Assembly (NCBI GenBank): GCA_964471755.1
Contig: CAYYJM010000173.1
Span: forward strand, 1 to 13,642
Length of the DNA stretch: 13,642 bases
Reading direction: 5' to 3'
Origin: CAYYJM01 sp964471755
GTDB taxonomy: Bacteria > Planctomycetota > Planctomycetia > Gemmatales > Gemmataceae
Shown here one piece after another: positions 5,712 to 13,094 of the stretch (the stretch's first letter is position 1; each line of letters opens with the position of its first letter). The translations under genes and the position numbers were made by a program. The notes beneath the pieces are model-generated. The model had not been told where the DNA came from, made no database searches, and was given only the letters and a program-made list of their open reading frames with translations.

Positions 5712-5740
5712 TTGAGAGCCTCCCCTCTGGCTGCTAAGAT
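5712..5740 (+). promoter_or_regulatory. Sigma-70-type promoter of the response regulator operon
   Basis: TTGAGA (5712-5717) and TAAGAT (5735-5740) are separated by exactly 17 nt. They match five and four of the six consensus bases. Transcription would start near 5747, about 35 nt before the ATG at 5783. It lies just after msrA, so the regulator has its own promoter. Confidence 0.6.
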
Positions 5741-5782
5741 GATACAGGCCGTCCTGCTCCCCTGCGGTTTATCGGAGTGAAC

Positions 5783-6184
5783 ATGGCTGAACAAAAACTG
5801 ATTCTCATCGTCGACGACGACGTGGAGCTGAGCGACGGGTTGAAAGTCGTTCTCGAACGTCAGGGCTATCGCGTCATCCAGGCTCGCGATGGCCAGACGG
5901 GCAAACAACTCGTCTACCAGCACAAGCCGGACCTCGTCATCCTTGACATGATGATGCCGCGCATGGGCGGCTACCCAGTCCTGGAACACTTCAAGGGCAA
6001 GACCGACGCCCCGCCGATCATCATGATCACGGCCAATGAGGGCAGCCGACACAAGGCCTATGCGGAATATCTCGGCGTCATCGATTACATCCGCAAGCCG
6101 TTCGCGATGGAACGTCTGCTGGAGGCCGTCGAACGCGGACTGACGGGGTCCGCCCCAACTGCGGAAGCTGTCGGCGAGGAATGA
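5783..6184 (+). CDS. Single-domain response regulator (CheY-like receiver)
   Basis: The 133-residue protein is one receiver domain with no output domain. LILIVDDDVELSDGL gives the acidic pocket (D11, D12), KPDLVILDMMMPRMGG carries the phosphoacceptor D55, IIMITANEG has the switch Thr T83, and DYIRKPF has the conserved K105. All residues needed for phosphorylation are present. The ATG at 5783 is chosen over GTG 5777 because GGAG at 5774-5777 is 5 nt upstream. After K105 only a short variable tail follows, so it must signal by protein-protein contact. Its stop overlaps the start of the Nudix-MBL gene (ATGA, 6181-6184), so the two are coupled. No histidine kinase is in the window; the cognate kinase and target are unknown. 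Confidence 0.95.
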   Translation: MAEQKLILIVDDDVELSDGLKVVLERQGYRVIQARDGQTGKQLVYQHKPDLVILDMMMPRMGGYPVLEHFKGKTDAPPIIMITANEGSRHKAYAEYLGVIDYIRKPFAMERLLEAVERGLTGSAPTAEAVGEE

Positions 6185-7665
6185 GCGCCACGCCAGCCCT
6201 GGCCCCGGCCGCCAGCGTCCTCCTGCTTCGCGGCGATGAACCGGAACTCTTCCTGGTTCGTCGCTCGCCTCGGTTGCGCTTTCTGGGCGGTTTCCACGCC
6301 TTTCCCGGCGGCAAGGTCGATGCCGCCGATGACGATGGCCAGCATCCGCCGGCCCTGTTCGCCGCCGTGCGCGAACTGTTTGAGGAGACCGGCGTCCTTC
6401 TCGCCAGCCAGGCGGACGGCACGCTCCCGGCCACGTCGGAGACCCTTTCCGGCTGGCGACGCGACCTGCTCGCCAGCACGCGATCCTTCGCCGAGTTACT
6501 GGCCGCGCTGCGCCTGGAACTTCGGCCCGAGTTGCTGGATTCCGTCGGCAACCTGGCGACGCCGGAGTTCTCGCCACACCGCTACGACACCACCTTCCTG
6601 GTGGCGGATCTACCTGCGGGACAAACCGCCGAGGTCTGGCCAGGCGAACTGGAGAGCGGGGCCTGGATGACCGCTCAGGCCGCCCTGGACACCTGGCGAC
6701 GTGGCGAGATCCTGCTGTCGCCGCCGACGGTCGCACTGCTCCTGGCCGTGGCGAACCAGCCTCGAAACGCCTTCCGGGCTGCGGCCCGCACCGCGATCAC
6801 CCGGGTCGAAGCCCGGGAGATGCCGCCGCTCTGGTTCAGTCCGGGCGTGCAGATGATTCCGCTGCGTACCCCGGCTCTGCCGCCTGCGGCCTACACCAAC
6901 GCCTTCCTCGTCGGCACCGGCCCGCGCTACCTCCTCGATCCGGGAGCCACGGAACCGGACGAGCAGGCGAAGCTCTTCCGTCTTCTGGACGCCGAGCGCG
7001 AGCCGCTGACGGCGGTCCTCCTGACGCATCATCACATCGATCATGTCGGCGCAGCCGAGGCGGTGGCACGGCGTTACCGCGTGCCGGTCTGGGCCCATGC
7101 CGACGCGGCGAACCTCCTGGAAGGGCAGGTCGAGATCGACCGCCATCTGGAGGACGGTTGCCGGCTCAGTCTGGGAGAGTCGCCACGCGGTGGTCCGTGG
7201 GAGATGATCGGACTGCTCATGCCGGGCCACGCGCCGGGGCACCTCGTCTTCCACCTGCCCGATTACGGCCTGCTCCTGGCTGGTGACATCGTCTCGACAC
7301 TCTCGTCCGTTCTGGTCGCTCCGCCGGATGGCAATCTGCGCGAGTATCTCGCATCGGTGCGGCGTTTGCAGACGCTGGACCTACGTCTGTTGTTGCCCGC
7401 GCACGGCGGCCCCAGTTCCCGACCGGCCCGACTGCTGCAAGACACGCTGGAGCATCGCCAGTTGCGTGAGCGGATGCTGCTCGACGCTCTGGGTCAGGGC
7501 ATGCAGTTTCTGGCCGATCTGGTGCCGGAGGTGTATCGCGGCGTGCCGCCGGATCTCTGGTCGCTGGCGGAGTTGCAGCTGCTCGGGAATCTGCTCAAGC
7601 TGCGTGACGAGGGGATCGTCGTGTGCGCGGGAGCGGACGAGAAGGGGCCCTGGCTCCTACGGTAA
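6181..7665 (+). CDS. Nudix hydrolase fused to a metallo-beta-lactamase-fold hydrolase
   Basis: A 494-residue, two-domain protein. The N-terminal third is a Nudix domain with FPGGKVDAADDD and RELFEETGVLL (64-74). The Nudix box is stretched between its two halves as in the NUDT19-type CoA diphosphatases, which hydrolyse nucleoside-diphosphate-linked compounds. The C-terminal half is a metallo-beta-lactamase fold with metal ligands H283, H285, D287, H288 (LTHHHIDHVG), H350 and/or H354 (MPGHAPGH), D369 (LLAGDI) and H408 (LPAHGG). A C-terminal helical tail resembles LACTB2-like proteins. All metal ligands appear intact, so both domains could be active. Its start overlaps the response regulator stop. 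Substrates are unknown; a nucleotide- or CoA-linked ester handled in two steps is inference. Confidence 0.9.
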   Translation: MSATPALAPAASVLLLRGDEPELFLVRRSPRLRFLGGFHAFPGGKVDAADDDGQHPPALFAAVRELFEETGVLLASQADGTLPATSETLSGWRRDLLASTRSFAELLAALRLELRPELLDSVGNLATPEFSPHRYDTTFLVADLPAGQTAEVWPGELESGAWMTAQAALDTWRRGEILLSPPTVALLLAVANQPRNAFRAAARTAITRVEAREMPPLWFSPGVQMIPLRTPALPPAAYTNAFLVGTGPRYLLDPGATEPDEQAKLFRLLDAEREPLTAVLLTHHHIDHVGAAEAVARRYRVPVWAHADAANLLEGQVEIDRHLEDGCRLSLGESPRGGPWEMIGLLMPGHAPGHLVFHLPDYGLLLAGDIVSTLSSVLVAPPDGNLREYLASVRRLQTLDLRLLLPAHGGPSSRPARLLQDTLEHRQLRERMLLDALGQGMQFLADLVPEVYRGVPPDLWSLAELQLLGNLLKLRDEGIVVCAGADEKGPWLLR

Positions 7666-7674
7666 TTCGTGATC

Positions 7675-7730
7675 CGTAAAACGAAACCAGGGGCCGGCGA
7701 TCACTCGCCGGCCCCTGGCTTTGTTTTACG
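7675..7730. terminator. Strong bidirectional terminator
   Basis: A perfect 14-bp stem, CCAGGGGCCGGCGA (7687-7700) and its complement (7705-7718), closes a TCAC loop. Flanking CGTAAAACGAAA (7675-7686) and CTTTGTTTTACG (7719-7730) extend the pairing with a small bulge. They also supply T-rich tracts for either direction. It lies between the convergent Nudix-MBL gene (stop at 7665) and the TIGR03000 gene (stop at 7756), so it should end both transcripts. Confidence 0.92.
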
Positions 7731-7755
7731 TTCTATTGATCAGCGAGCGTAGACT

Positions 7756-8928
7756 TCAGCGGCTCGCGACCTTGTTGCTCACCTTCACGAACGAGGTTTC
7801 CGTGAACTCGACGGAAACTTCCTTGCCGGCCTCGACGCGGACGCGCTGGGTGGACTCGTGCGTCTCACCGTCCCGCTTCATGGCCGCCTTCATCTCGTAG
7901 GTGTAGGTCTTGCCGATCTGGAGCATCGGCGTCTGGAACTTGCGGCTGGCACCGGTCGAGGTCATCTTCACGCCCTCGACGGTCAGCTCGGCGTCCTGCG
8001 GCAGGGCCACGATGACCTGGGCCCGATCCTGGTTCTTGTTCAGTTCAGCCAGCAGTTCCGAGAAGTCCACCTGCGACTCGCCGCCCGGACGAACCTCGAT
8101 GGTCTTGGTCCGCTTGACGGTCTTGCCATCGCGGGTCAGCGTGGCCACGAAGTCGTAGGTGTGCGTGCCGGTGGCGCTCAGGGTCGGGGTCGTGAAGGTC
8201 TGCTCGTCGCCCTTGCGGGTGATGCTCTGACCGTTGACCTCGATGTTGGCCTCGGTCGGAGCCTTGAGGACGACCGTGGCCGTGCCACTGGTGTTCGCGC
8301 TGGCGACCGCGACGGGGCCCGTCGTCGGAACGGCCGAGCCGATGATCACACCGCCGCCGATGCAGCCAACCGGAGCCGGGTAGCCGATCGTCGTGCCGAT
8401 GACACCACCGAAGCAGCCGCCGTAGCAGCCGGTGCAGCCGTAGCAACCCGAGCAGCCGTAGCAGCCGGTGCAGCCGTAGCAGCCCGAGCAGCTGTAGCCG
8501 TAGCAGCCCGAGCAGCTGTAGCCGTAGCAGCCCGAGCAGCCATAGCAACCGGTGCAACCGTAGCAGCCCGTGCAGCCGTAGCAGCCGGAGCAACTATAAC
8601 CGTAGCAGCCGGAGCAGCTGTAGCCGTAGCAGCCACTGCAGCTGTAGCCGTAGCAGCCACTGCAACCCCAGCAGCCACTGCAGCTGTAGCCGTAGCAGCC
8701 CGAGCAGCCGTAGCAGCCGGTGCAGCCGTAGCAACCGCTACAGCTGTAGCCGTAGCAACCGCTGCAGCCATAGCAGCCACTGCAGCCGGTGCAGCCGGCG
8801 CTGGGTGCCGGAGCGGCCGGAGCGGTGGCCACTGGACGGAACAGCCCACCACCACCGAAATGCTTGAAGAACGAATCGGGCGTGGCCGTCCCCGCCGTCA
8901 ACATGGTAGCCAGAACAACGCTGTACAT
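7756..8928 (-). CDS. Exported Cys-rich repeat protein with two TIGR03000 domains
   Basis: The 390-residue product begins with a short hydrophobic signal-like segment (MYSVVLATMLTAGTATPD). After an Ala/Pro linker, residues 45-172 are a near-perfect Cys/Gly/Tyr/Ser repeat built from SGC, YGC, TGC and YGYSC units, with 38 Cys in 128 residues. Two copies of the planctomycete-specific TIGR03000 domain follow (about 216-290 and 303-376). Each has the pattern V-x-L/A-P-x-x-A-x-[IL]-x-V-[ENG]-G, an F-x-T-P-x-L strand, T-Y-x-[FM], RDG and a closing aGxe-x-x-V-x-F. Their function is unknown; they are predicted all-beta. The ATG at 8928 has GGAGGAG upstream. Disulfide cross-linking in the cell envelope or metal binding by the repeat is plausible but inferred. 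Its own promoter lies divergently from the CtpA-like protease. Confidence 0.88.
   Translation of the reverse strand: MYSVVLATMLTAGTATPDSFFKHFGGGGLFRPVATAPAAPAPSAGCTGCSGCYGCSGCYGYSCSGCYGCTGCYGCSGCYGYSCSGCWGCSGCYGYSCSGCYGYSCSGCYGYSCSGCYGCTGCYGCTGCYGCSGCYGYSCSGCYGYSCSGCYGCTGCYGCSGCYGCTGCYGGCFGGVIGTTIGYPAPVGCIGGGVIIGSAVPTTGPVAVASANTSGTATVVLKAPTEANIEVNGQSITRKGDEQTFTTPTLSATGTHTYDFVATLTRDGKTVKRTKTIEVRPGGESQVDFSELLAELNKNQDRAQVIVALPQDAELTVEGVKMTSTGASRKFQTPMLQIGKTYTYEMKAAMKRDGETHESTQRVRVEAGKEVSVEFTETSFVKVSNKVASR
8413..8796 (-). repeat. Tandem DNA repeat encoding the Cys/Gly/Tyr region
   Basis: A 384-bp run of degenerate 9- and 15-bp units (on the plus strand variants of GTAGCAGCC, GAGCAGCTG and GTGCAGCC) encodes 128 residues, all in frame. 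Unit order is irregular: seven YGYSC units are interspersed with SGC, YGC and TGC triplets, and one Tyr is replaced by Trp. Synonymous differences between units show the array is not a very recent expansion, yet slippage could still change its length. Confidence 0.9.
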
Positions 8929-9030
8929 CCCCTCTACTCCTCCATTGGACCTTGGGCATCGGTGGCGCTAGGTGTACCGATCCCGCCTGCGGCGATCTGT
9001 CTCACGATTGTCCCGCACGGACTGTCTATG

Positions 9031-9059
9031 ACGATAAGATGAACAAGCTCGTACGTCAA
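9031..9059 (-). promoter_or_regulatory. Sigma-70-type promoter of the Cys-rich TIGR03000 gene
   Basis: On the minus strand TTGACG (9059-9054) is followed after exactly 17 nt by TATCGT (9036-9031). These match five and four of the six consensus bases. Transcription would start near 9024, giving a leader of about 95 nt with the GGAGGAG ribosome site at its end. Confidence 0.6.
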
Positions 9060-9177
9060 AGGTAATCTGGGAGAAATTGACAGTATGGGCGAAATATCGT
9101 GTTCCGATTGGATGGGCAGACATGAACGACTACGACGATCGGATGCGAACGCTCTGTTGTGCCACGGATGCCGGTGC

Positions 9178-9183
9178 TATAAT
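9178..9183 (+). promoter_or_regulatory. Candidate -10 box of the CtpA-like protease gene
   Basis: A perfect TATAAT lies 68 nt before the ATG at 9252. The best upstream partner is TTGTGC at 9157-9162, only 15 nt away, so the -35 is weak. The leader that follows contains the hairpin at 9201-9215. Confidence 0.5.
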
Positions 9184-9251
9184 GACGGTGACGACGGAAT
9201 CGGTCGCTGCGACCGGATTTCCGGGAGATTCCGGCCGGGAGATCGAGACGG

Positions 9252-10607
9252 ATGTCACGCCGCAACCTTTTCTGGTTACTGGGTATCGTGGGTGTGATGG
9301 TCCTCGGTCTGACCGTTTCGTACGTGCCAGCTTCCCGCGAGCGGGATAGCGATTACGAGAACGTCAAACTGCTCATCGACGTGCTGGGGCAGGTTCGCAA
9401 GAAGTACGCCGTCGAGTTGGATAGTGACCGCCAACGGAAGTTGATCGAGGACATGATCAACGGCGGCCTGGAACGACTCGATCCTCATTCGGTCTACATC
9501 AATCCCCACGAATACAAGCAGTTTCGCAAACAGAGCGAAGGCAAATTCGGCGGCATCGGCATTCAGATCGGCTACGATCGTCAGAATCGCGGCCAACTCG
9601 CCGTGATCAGTCCGATGGTCGGCACCCCCGCGTATGAGGCTGGCATCCTCGCCGGTGACCACATCCTGAAGATCGACGGCAAATCCACCCAGAACCTCCG
9701 CCTCGCCGAGGTGGTCGAACTGATCCAGGGCGATCCCGGTCAGCCGATCGTCCTGCACGTCCTGCACGAGGGGAAGACCGAACCGGTCGATGTGACCATT
9801 ACTCGTGCCGAGATCCGTGTACCCAGTGTCCTGGGCGATCTTCGCAAGAAGGACAATCCGAAGGAGTGGGACTTCTTCCTGCCCGGCGATAAGAAGGTCG
9901 GCTACATTCGGATCAACAACTTTGGCGAAACGACGGCGGCTGAGCTGCGGCAGGCCCTGCAACAGCTCACGCAGCAGGACGTTCGCGGCCTCGTTCTCGA
10001 CCTCCGCAACAATCCGGGCGGACTGCTCCGCAGTGCCGTCGAGGTGGTCGATCTGTTCCTCGATCGCGGAGTGATCGTCTCGACCCGGGGACGCAATCAT
10101 CGCGAAGAGGTCCACTCGGCCCGGGCCGAGGGAACCGTCCTGCTGCCGGCCAGTCGCTATCCGATCGCCATCCTGATCAACCGCAATAGTGCCAGTGCCA
10201 GCGAGATCGTGGCGGCCGCGCTGCAAGACCACGAACGGGCAACGATCGTCGGCGAGCGAAGTTACGGCAAGGGCAGCGTCCAGACACTGACCCTGCTGGA
10301 GAACGAAACCAGCGCCCTCAAGCTGACGACGGCCAGCTACTGGCGGCCCAGTGGCAAGAACATCCACCGCTTCCAGGACAGTACCGACCAGGACGAGTGG
10401 GGCGTCAAGCCCAGTCCGGGTTTCGAGGTTCTCCAGACCGAGCAGGAACGGGCCGACTATCTGATTTGGCGAACCGACCGCGATGTCGTCCGATCCGGCA
10501 AGGAACCGCCTGCGGTGGACAAGAACAAGCCCTCGCCCGACAAGGTGCTACAGAAGGCCCTGGAGTACATCCACGGTCGGCTTGCCGAGCCGAAGCCGGA
10601 GAAGTGA
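9252..10607 (+). CDS. S41 family carboxyl-terminal processing peptidase (CtpA-like)
   Basis: The 451-residue protein has one N-terminal membrane segment (about residues 6-24), so the protease probably sits on the outer face of the cytoplasmic membrane. A helical region with LERLDPHSVYINP follows, then a PDZ domain (about 98-187, with FGGIGIQI and AGILAGDHILKIDG). The S41 core follows with VGYIRINNF, GLVLDLRNNPGG and NRNSASASEIVAAAL. The catalytic Ser is S315 and the Lys is K340 in GERSYGKGSVQT, with the 25-residue spacing seen in characterised CtpA enzymes. It would trim or degrade exported proteins from their C-termini. The start has GGGAG about 10 nt upstream. It is divergent from the exported Cys-rich protein; whether that is a substrate is unknown. 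Confidence 0.95.
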   Translation: MSRRNLFWLLGIVGVMVLGLTVSYVPASRERDSDYENVKLLIDVLGQVRKKYAVELDSDRQRKLIEDMINGGLERLDPHSVYINPHEYKQFRKQSEGKFGGIGIQIGYDRQNRGQLAVISPMVGTPAYEAGILAGDHILKIDGKSTQNLRLAEVVELIQGDPGQPIVLHVLHEGKTEPVDVTITRAEIRVPSVLGDLRKKDNPKEWDFFLPGDKKVGYIRINNFGETTAAELRQALQQLTQQDVRGLVLDLRNNPGGLLRSAVEVVDLFLDRGVIVSTRGRNHREEVHSARAEGTVLLPASRYPIAILINRNSASASEIVAAALQDHERATIVGERSYGKGSVQTLTLLENETSALKLTTASYWRPSGKNIHRFQDSTDQDEWGVKPSPGFEVLQTEQERADYLIWRTDRDVVRSGKEPPAVDKNKPSPDKVLQKALEYIHGRLAEPKPEK

Positions 10608-10708
10608 GCGGTCGGTTTCCGCGCACAGAATCTCGGCGGACCGCGTTCGGGTAGGAAGGGTCCGGTTGCCCCGGCCCGTTTGGTACCCGAACTGGAGGAT
10701 CACGCCCC

Positions 10709-11374
10709 ATGTCGGCCGTCTCCGATTTTCTGGAAGCCATGCGCCCATACTGGTCCGCCGTCGCTCTCGGCGTCACCTGGGCCGGCATCGGCATCGTCTG
10801 GTGGCGTCGTCGTCGGGAATGGAGCCGCAAGCAGTTCCTTTCGCAGGTCAACTTCTCGCTCAACTACGTCCAGGACAATCAACTCGTCCTGCGCACGCTC
10901 CTTGAAATGCCGGCCTCCGAGGTCTGGCTCAACGAACATGGCACGAGCCTGGTGAGCAAGGCGTCCCGTCAGGCCAGCGTCGAGCAGCCGTTCATCTCCC
11001 TGAAGAACCCCCGCGATCAGGACTTCCTCAACCGGGCCGTCCTCAACGTGCTTTCCGAGCGCTTCGCAGAGACCTATCTCGCTGCGGCAATGGGCGTTCC
11101 GGTTCGTCGCGAGTCGTTCATCTTCGGCATCACCTGCGAGAAGTACGGCGAGATTCGCACCCTCAAGGTGCGCGTTCTGGTCCTGCGGGAACAGACCCTG
11201 CTCGATCTCTTCGGGCCGACACGCGGCATCGATCACCTGCCGATGACGAATCAGGTCCTGGCCGCGCGGAAGCGGACTCTGGAGGTCATGTACCGCCACT
11301 ACTGCGAGGATCAGGGCGGCCCGGGCAGTATCCTGGGTCGGGTCGAGCTGGGCCTGCCGCACCTGGCGGGGTGA
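10709..11374 (+). CDS. Unrecognised membrane-anchored protein
   Basis: I do not recognise this 221-residue protein. A single hydrophobic segment (about 14-32, ALGVTWAGIGIVWW) is followed by WRRRREW, so by the positive-inside rule the remainder is predicted cytoplasmic. The soluble part reads as alternating helices and strands: SQVNFSLNYVQDNQLVLRTL, then FLNRAVLNVLSERFAETYLAA, then a strand pair FIFGITCEKYG and RTLKVRVLVLREQTLLDLF, ending with RTLEVMYRHYCEDQGG. Codon use is like its neighbours, and GGAGG lies 10 nt before the ATG, so the gene looks real. It follows the protease gene by about 100 nt in the same direction and may share its transcript. Its stop is only 4 nt from the stop of the convergent GH3-family gene. 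Confidence 0.8.
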   Translation: MSAVSDFLEAMRPYWSAVALGVTWAGIGIVWWRRRREWSRKQFLSQVNFSLNYVQDNQLVLRTLLEMPASEVWLNEHGTSLVSKASRQASVEQPFISLKNPRDQDFLNRAVLNVLSERFAETYLAAAMGVPVRRESFIFGITCEKYGEIRTLKVRVLVLREQTLLDLFGPTRGIDHLPMTNQVLAARKRTLEVMYRHYCEDQGGPGSILGRVELGLPHLAG

Positions 11375-11378
11375 GGGC

Positions 11379-13094
11379 TCAGCGGCGGGCCTGGTCGGCG
11401 AACGTCACGTCCGCGATCAGGCAGGGGTGCTTGTACTGTTCCAGGGTGCCGCCACGGCCCTGGAGTCGCGAGCGATCCCATTCGATCCAGAAACCGTCGC
11501 GTGTGGCCTCGACCCGGAGCGGAGCGAGCCGACCACTCTGCCGCTTGGCGGCATACTCGATGTTCAGCTCGGCGAGGACCGTCTCCAGTCGCTCGGCGAA
11601 GCGTTGCCGCTGGCCCTCCTCGGGCAGATCGTGCCGTTCCACGAACAGGGCGTAGTGGGGGACCGTGTTCTCCGGTGCGTCGGCTCCCGGCCAGACCGGG
11701 GCCAGGGCGTAGGTGCCGATGACCTGGCCGAGATCGCGCTGCACCCGGGTGACGGCCTGCACCACCTGATATTCGCTGACCTTCTCGCCGGTCAGATTGG
11801 AGAAGTGAGCCCCCTTGCTGAGGAACTCGACCAGCGGCGTCTTGTTGTAGAACCCCGTCACGCGGACCAGATCGTGGATCTGGTAGCGGTACAGACCGTA
11901 GGCCGTCGTCGGCAGGATGAAGTAGCGGCCGCCCTCGCGTAACTCATGGGCCATCAGGACGTTCGGCTGCGTGCTGTCCACCTCGGCCTCGGGGATGAAC
12001 TCGTAGAAATGCGAGCCGACGTCGAGGACGCCGGCCGGGGTGCCGTCGGCCATCGGGATGGTCATCCGCCCCTCGCTGGCGATCAGGCCAACATCGCGCA
12101 CGACCCGCGTGCCGAAGTAGCGCGGGTAGTGGCGCAGATAGGCCCCGACGCTGCCGCCCATCCAGTTGCCCAGGACGCAATCGCGCGACCAGAAATCCTT
12201 CGGATAGAGCGTGCCGGTTCGACGGATGATCTCCTCGAGCTGACGCACGCGCTGCGGATGCCGGTGCAGTCGGTGGCGAACCTCGGCCCGGATCTCGGCC
12301 GGGATGTCAAACTTCGCGGCCAGGGTGCCATCGGCGAGGTCGCGCAGGAGCGTCTCCTTCTCCTGGTCGCCGAGCCGGGCGATGGCCACCATCGTACTCG
12401 GGTTGGCGGCGACGATCATACCGACCTGATGCGGAATGCTCAGACGCAGGGCGACGTAGTACTTCGCCGCCGCATCCTTGATCCGGGCCAGGGAGGAGGG
12501 CACGACGTAGAGCCGACGAATCAGCCGCGACTGCATCCGGGCGGTCAGGCCAGTGACCGCGCCACACGGCACGTCTGAGGGCGAGCGGAACTCGTCCCAG
12601 TCGCCGGCGAACTGGAAGATCGGCCGAAACATGATCTCCGGATGATCTTCGTAGATCTTCAGACCCCAGACGCTCCAGCCGAGTCGGTAGCTGGCGAGAT
12701 AGCGATCGGTGACCGGGATGTACTTGCGGGTCGCCGTCGTGCCGCTGGTCAGGGCGAACATGTGGATGCGTCGGTCGGCGAGCAGGGCCTTCGTCTCGCC
12801 GTTGCGGACGCGGGTGATGTACGGATCGATGGCGTCGTAGCCGGCGATGGGCAGCTGACGACGAAACTCCTCCAGCGTGCGGATGCTGGCGAAGTGGTAG
12901 TCTCGGCCGAAGCCGGTGTCGGCCTGATGGCGCAGGAGGTCCATCAGCAGGGCATGTTGCACCCGAGCCGGGTCGTGAGTGAGGGCTTCAAACCAGGCCA
13001 GGCGACGCTGGTACAGGGATCGGATTGGCTGCGCCAGTCGGAGCAGGAGGAAGCGGGAGACTTTCCGGAGGCACTCGTTCAGAAGGGTTGCCAT
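11379..13094 (-). CDS. GH3 family acyl-adenylating / amidosynthetase-like protein
   Basis: The 571-residue product covers the full GH3 fold, a branch of the ANL adenylating superfamily. In plants these enzymes join amino acids to hormones such as auxin or jasmonate; bacterial members are little studied. ATP-binding motif 1 is SGTTATRKYIP (117-127). LTAR and the middle helical part follow, then SEGRMTIPMADG and the hinge motif YRYQIHDLVRV, in the place of the usual YRxGD. The C-terminal cap has FSNLTGEKVSE. The ATG at 13094 has GAGGTGA 8 nt upstream. It lies downstream of an alpha/beta hydrolase whose Pro-rich end overlaps its first 107 nt. A role in making or storing an acyl conjugate with that hydrolase is inference. 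Confidence 0.88.
   Translation of the reverse strand: MATLLNECLRKVSRFLLLRLAQPIRSLYQRRLAWFEALTHDPARVQHALLMDLLRHQADTGFGRDYHFASIRTLEEFRRQLPIAGYDAIDPYITRVRNGETKALLADRRIHMFALTSGTTATRKYIPVTDRYLASYRLGWSVWGLKIYEDHPEIMFRPIFQFAGDWDEFRSPSDVPCGAVTGLTARMQSRLIRRLYVVPSSLARIKDAAAKYYVALRLSIPHQVGMIVAANPSTMVAIARLGDQEKETLLRDLADGTLAAKFDIPAEIRAEVRHRLHRHPQRVRQLEEIIRRTGTLYPKDFWSRDCVLGNWMGGSVGAYLRHYPRYFGTRVVRDVGLIASEGRMTIPMADGTPAGVLDVGSHFYEFIPEAEVDSTQPNVLMAHELREGGRYFILPTTAYGLYRYQIHDLVRVTGFYNKTPLVEFLSKGAHFSNLTGEKVSEYQVVQAVTRVQRDLGQVIGTYALAPVWPGADAPENTVPHYALFVERHDLPEEGQRQRFAERLETVLAELNIEYAAKRQSGRLAPLRVEATRDGFWIEWDRSRLQGRGGTLEQYKHPCLIADVTFADQARR

Larger units (their letters stand above)
8929..9251. other. Divergent intergenic region
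   Basis: This 323-nt gap separates the TIGR03000 gene from the CtpA-like protease. It is lower in GC than its neighbours and holds a minus-strand promoter (9059-9031), a plus-strand -10 (9178-9183), a perfect TTGACA at 9077-9082 without a matching -10, and a 6-bp hairpin CGGTCG-CTG-CGACCG (9201-9215) in the protease leader. Short frames through it lack ribosome sites and coding character. Confidence 0.6.

Noticed and set aside
5618..6736. A 372-residue minus-strand open frame over msrA, the regulator and the Nudix domain
   Set aside because: It crosses three well-supported genes and is Arg/Pro-rich as expected for antisense of GC-rich coding DNA.
8413..8796. CRISPR array or noncoding tandem repeat
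   Set aside because: Units are short (9-15 bp), without unique spacers, and keep one reading frame with a consistent Cys/Gly/Tyr pattern.
7858..9042. A 394-residue plus-strand open frame opposite the Cys-rich gene
   Set aside because: It is the mirror of the repeat array (endless Ala/Val/Arg runs), has no ribosome site, and the minus strand encodes clear TIGR03000 domains.
9077..9082. Perfect TTGACA as a -35 for the protease gene
   Set aside because: Nothing like TATAAT lies 16-18 nt downstream; the nearest candidate TATCGT is only 12 nt away.
9276..10367. A 363-residue minus-strand open frame over the protease gene
   Set aside because: Antisense of the S41 peptidase, with no motif and no ribosome site.
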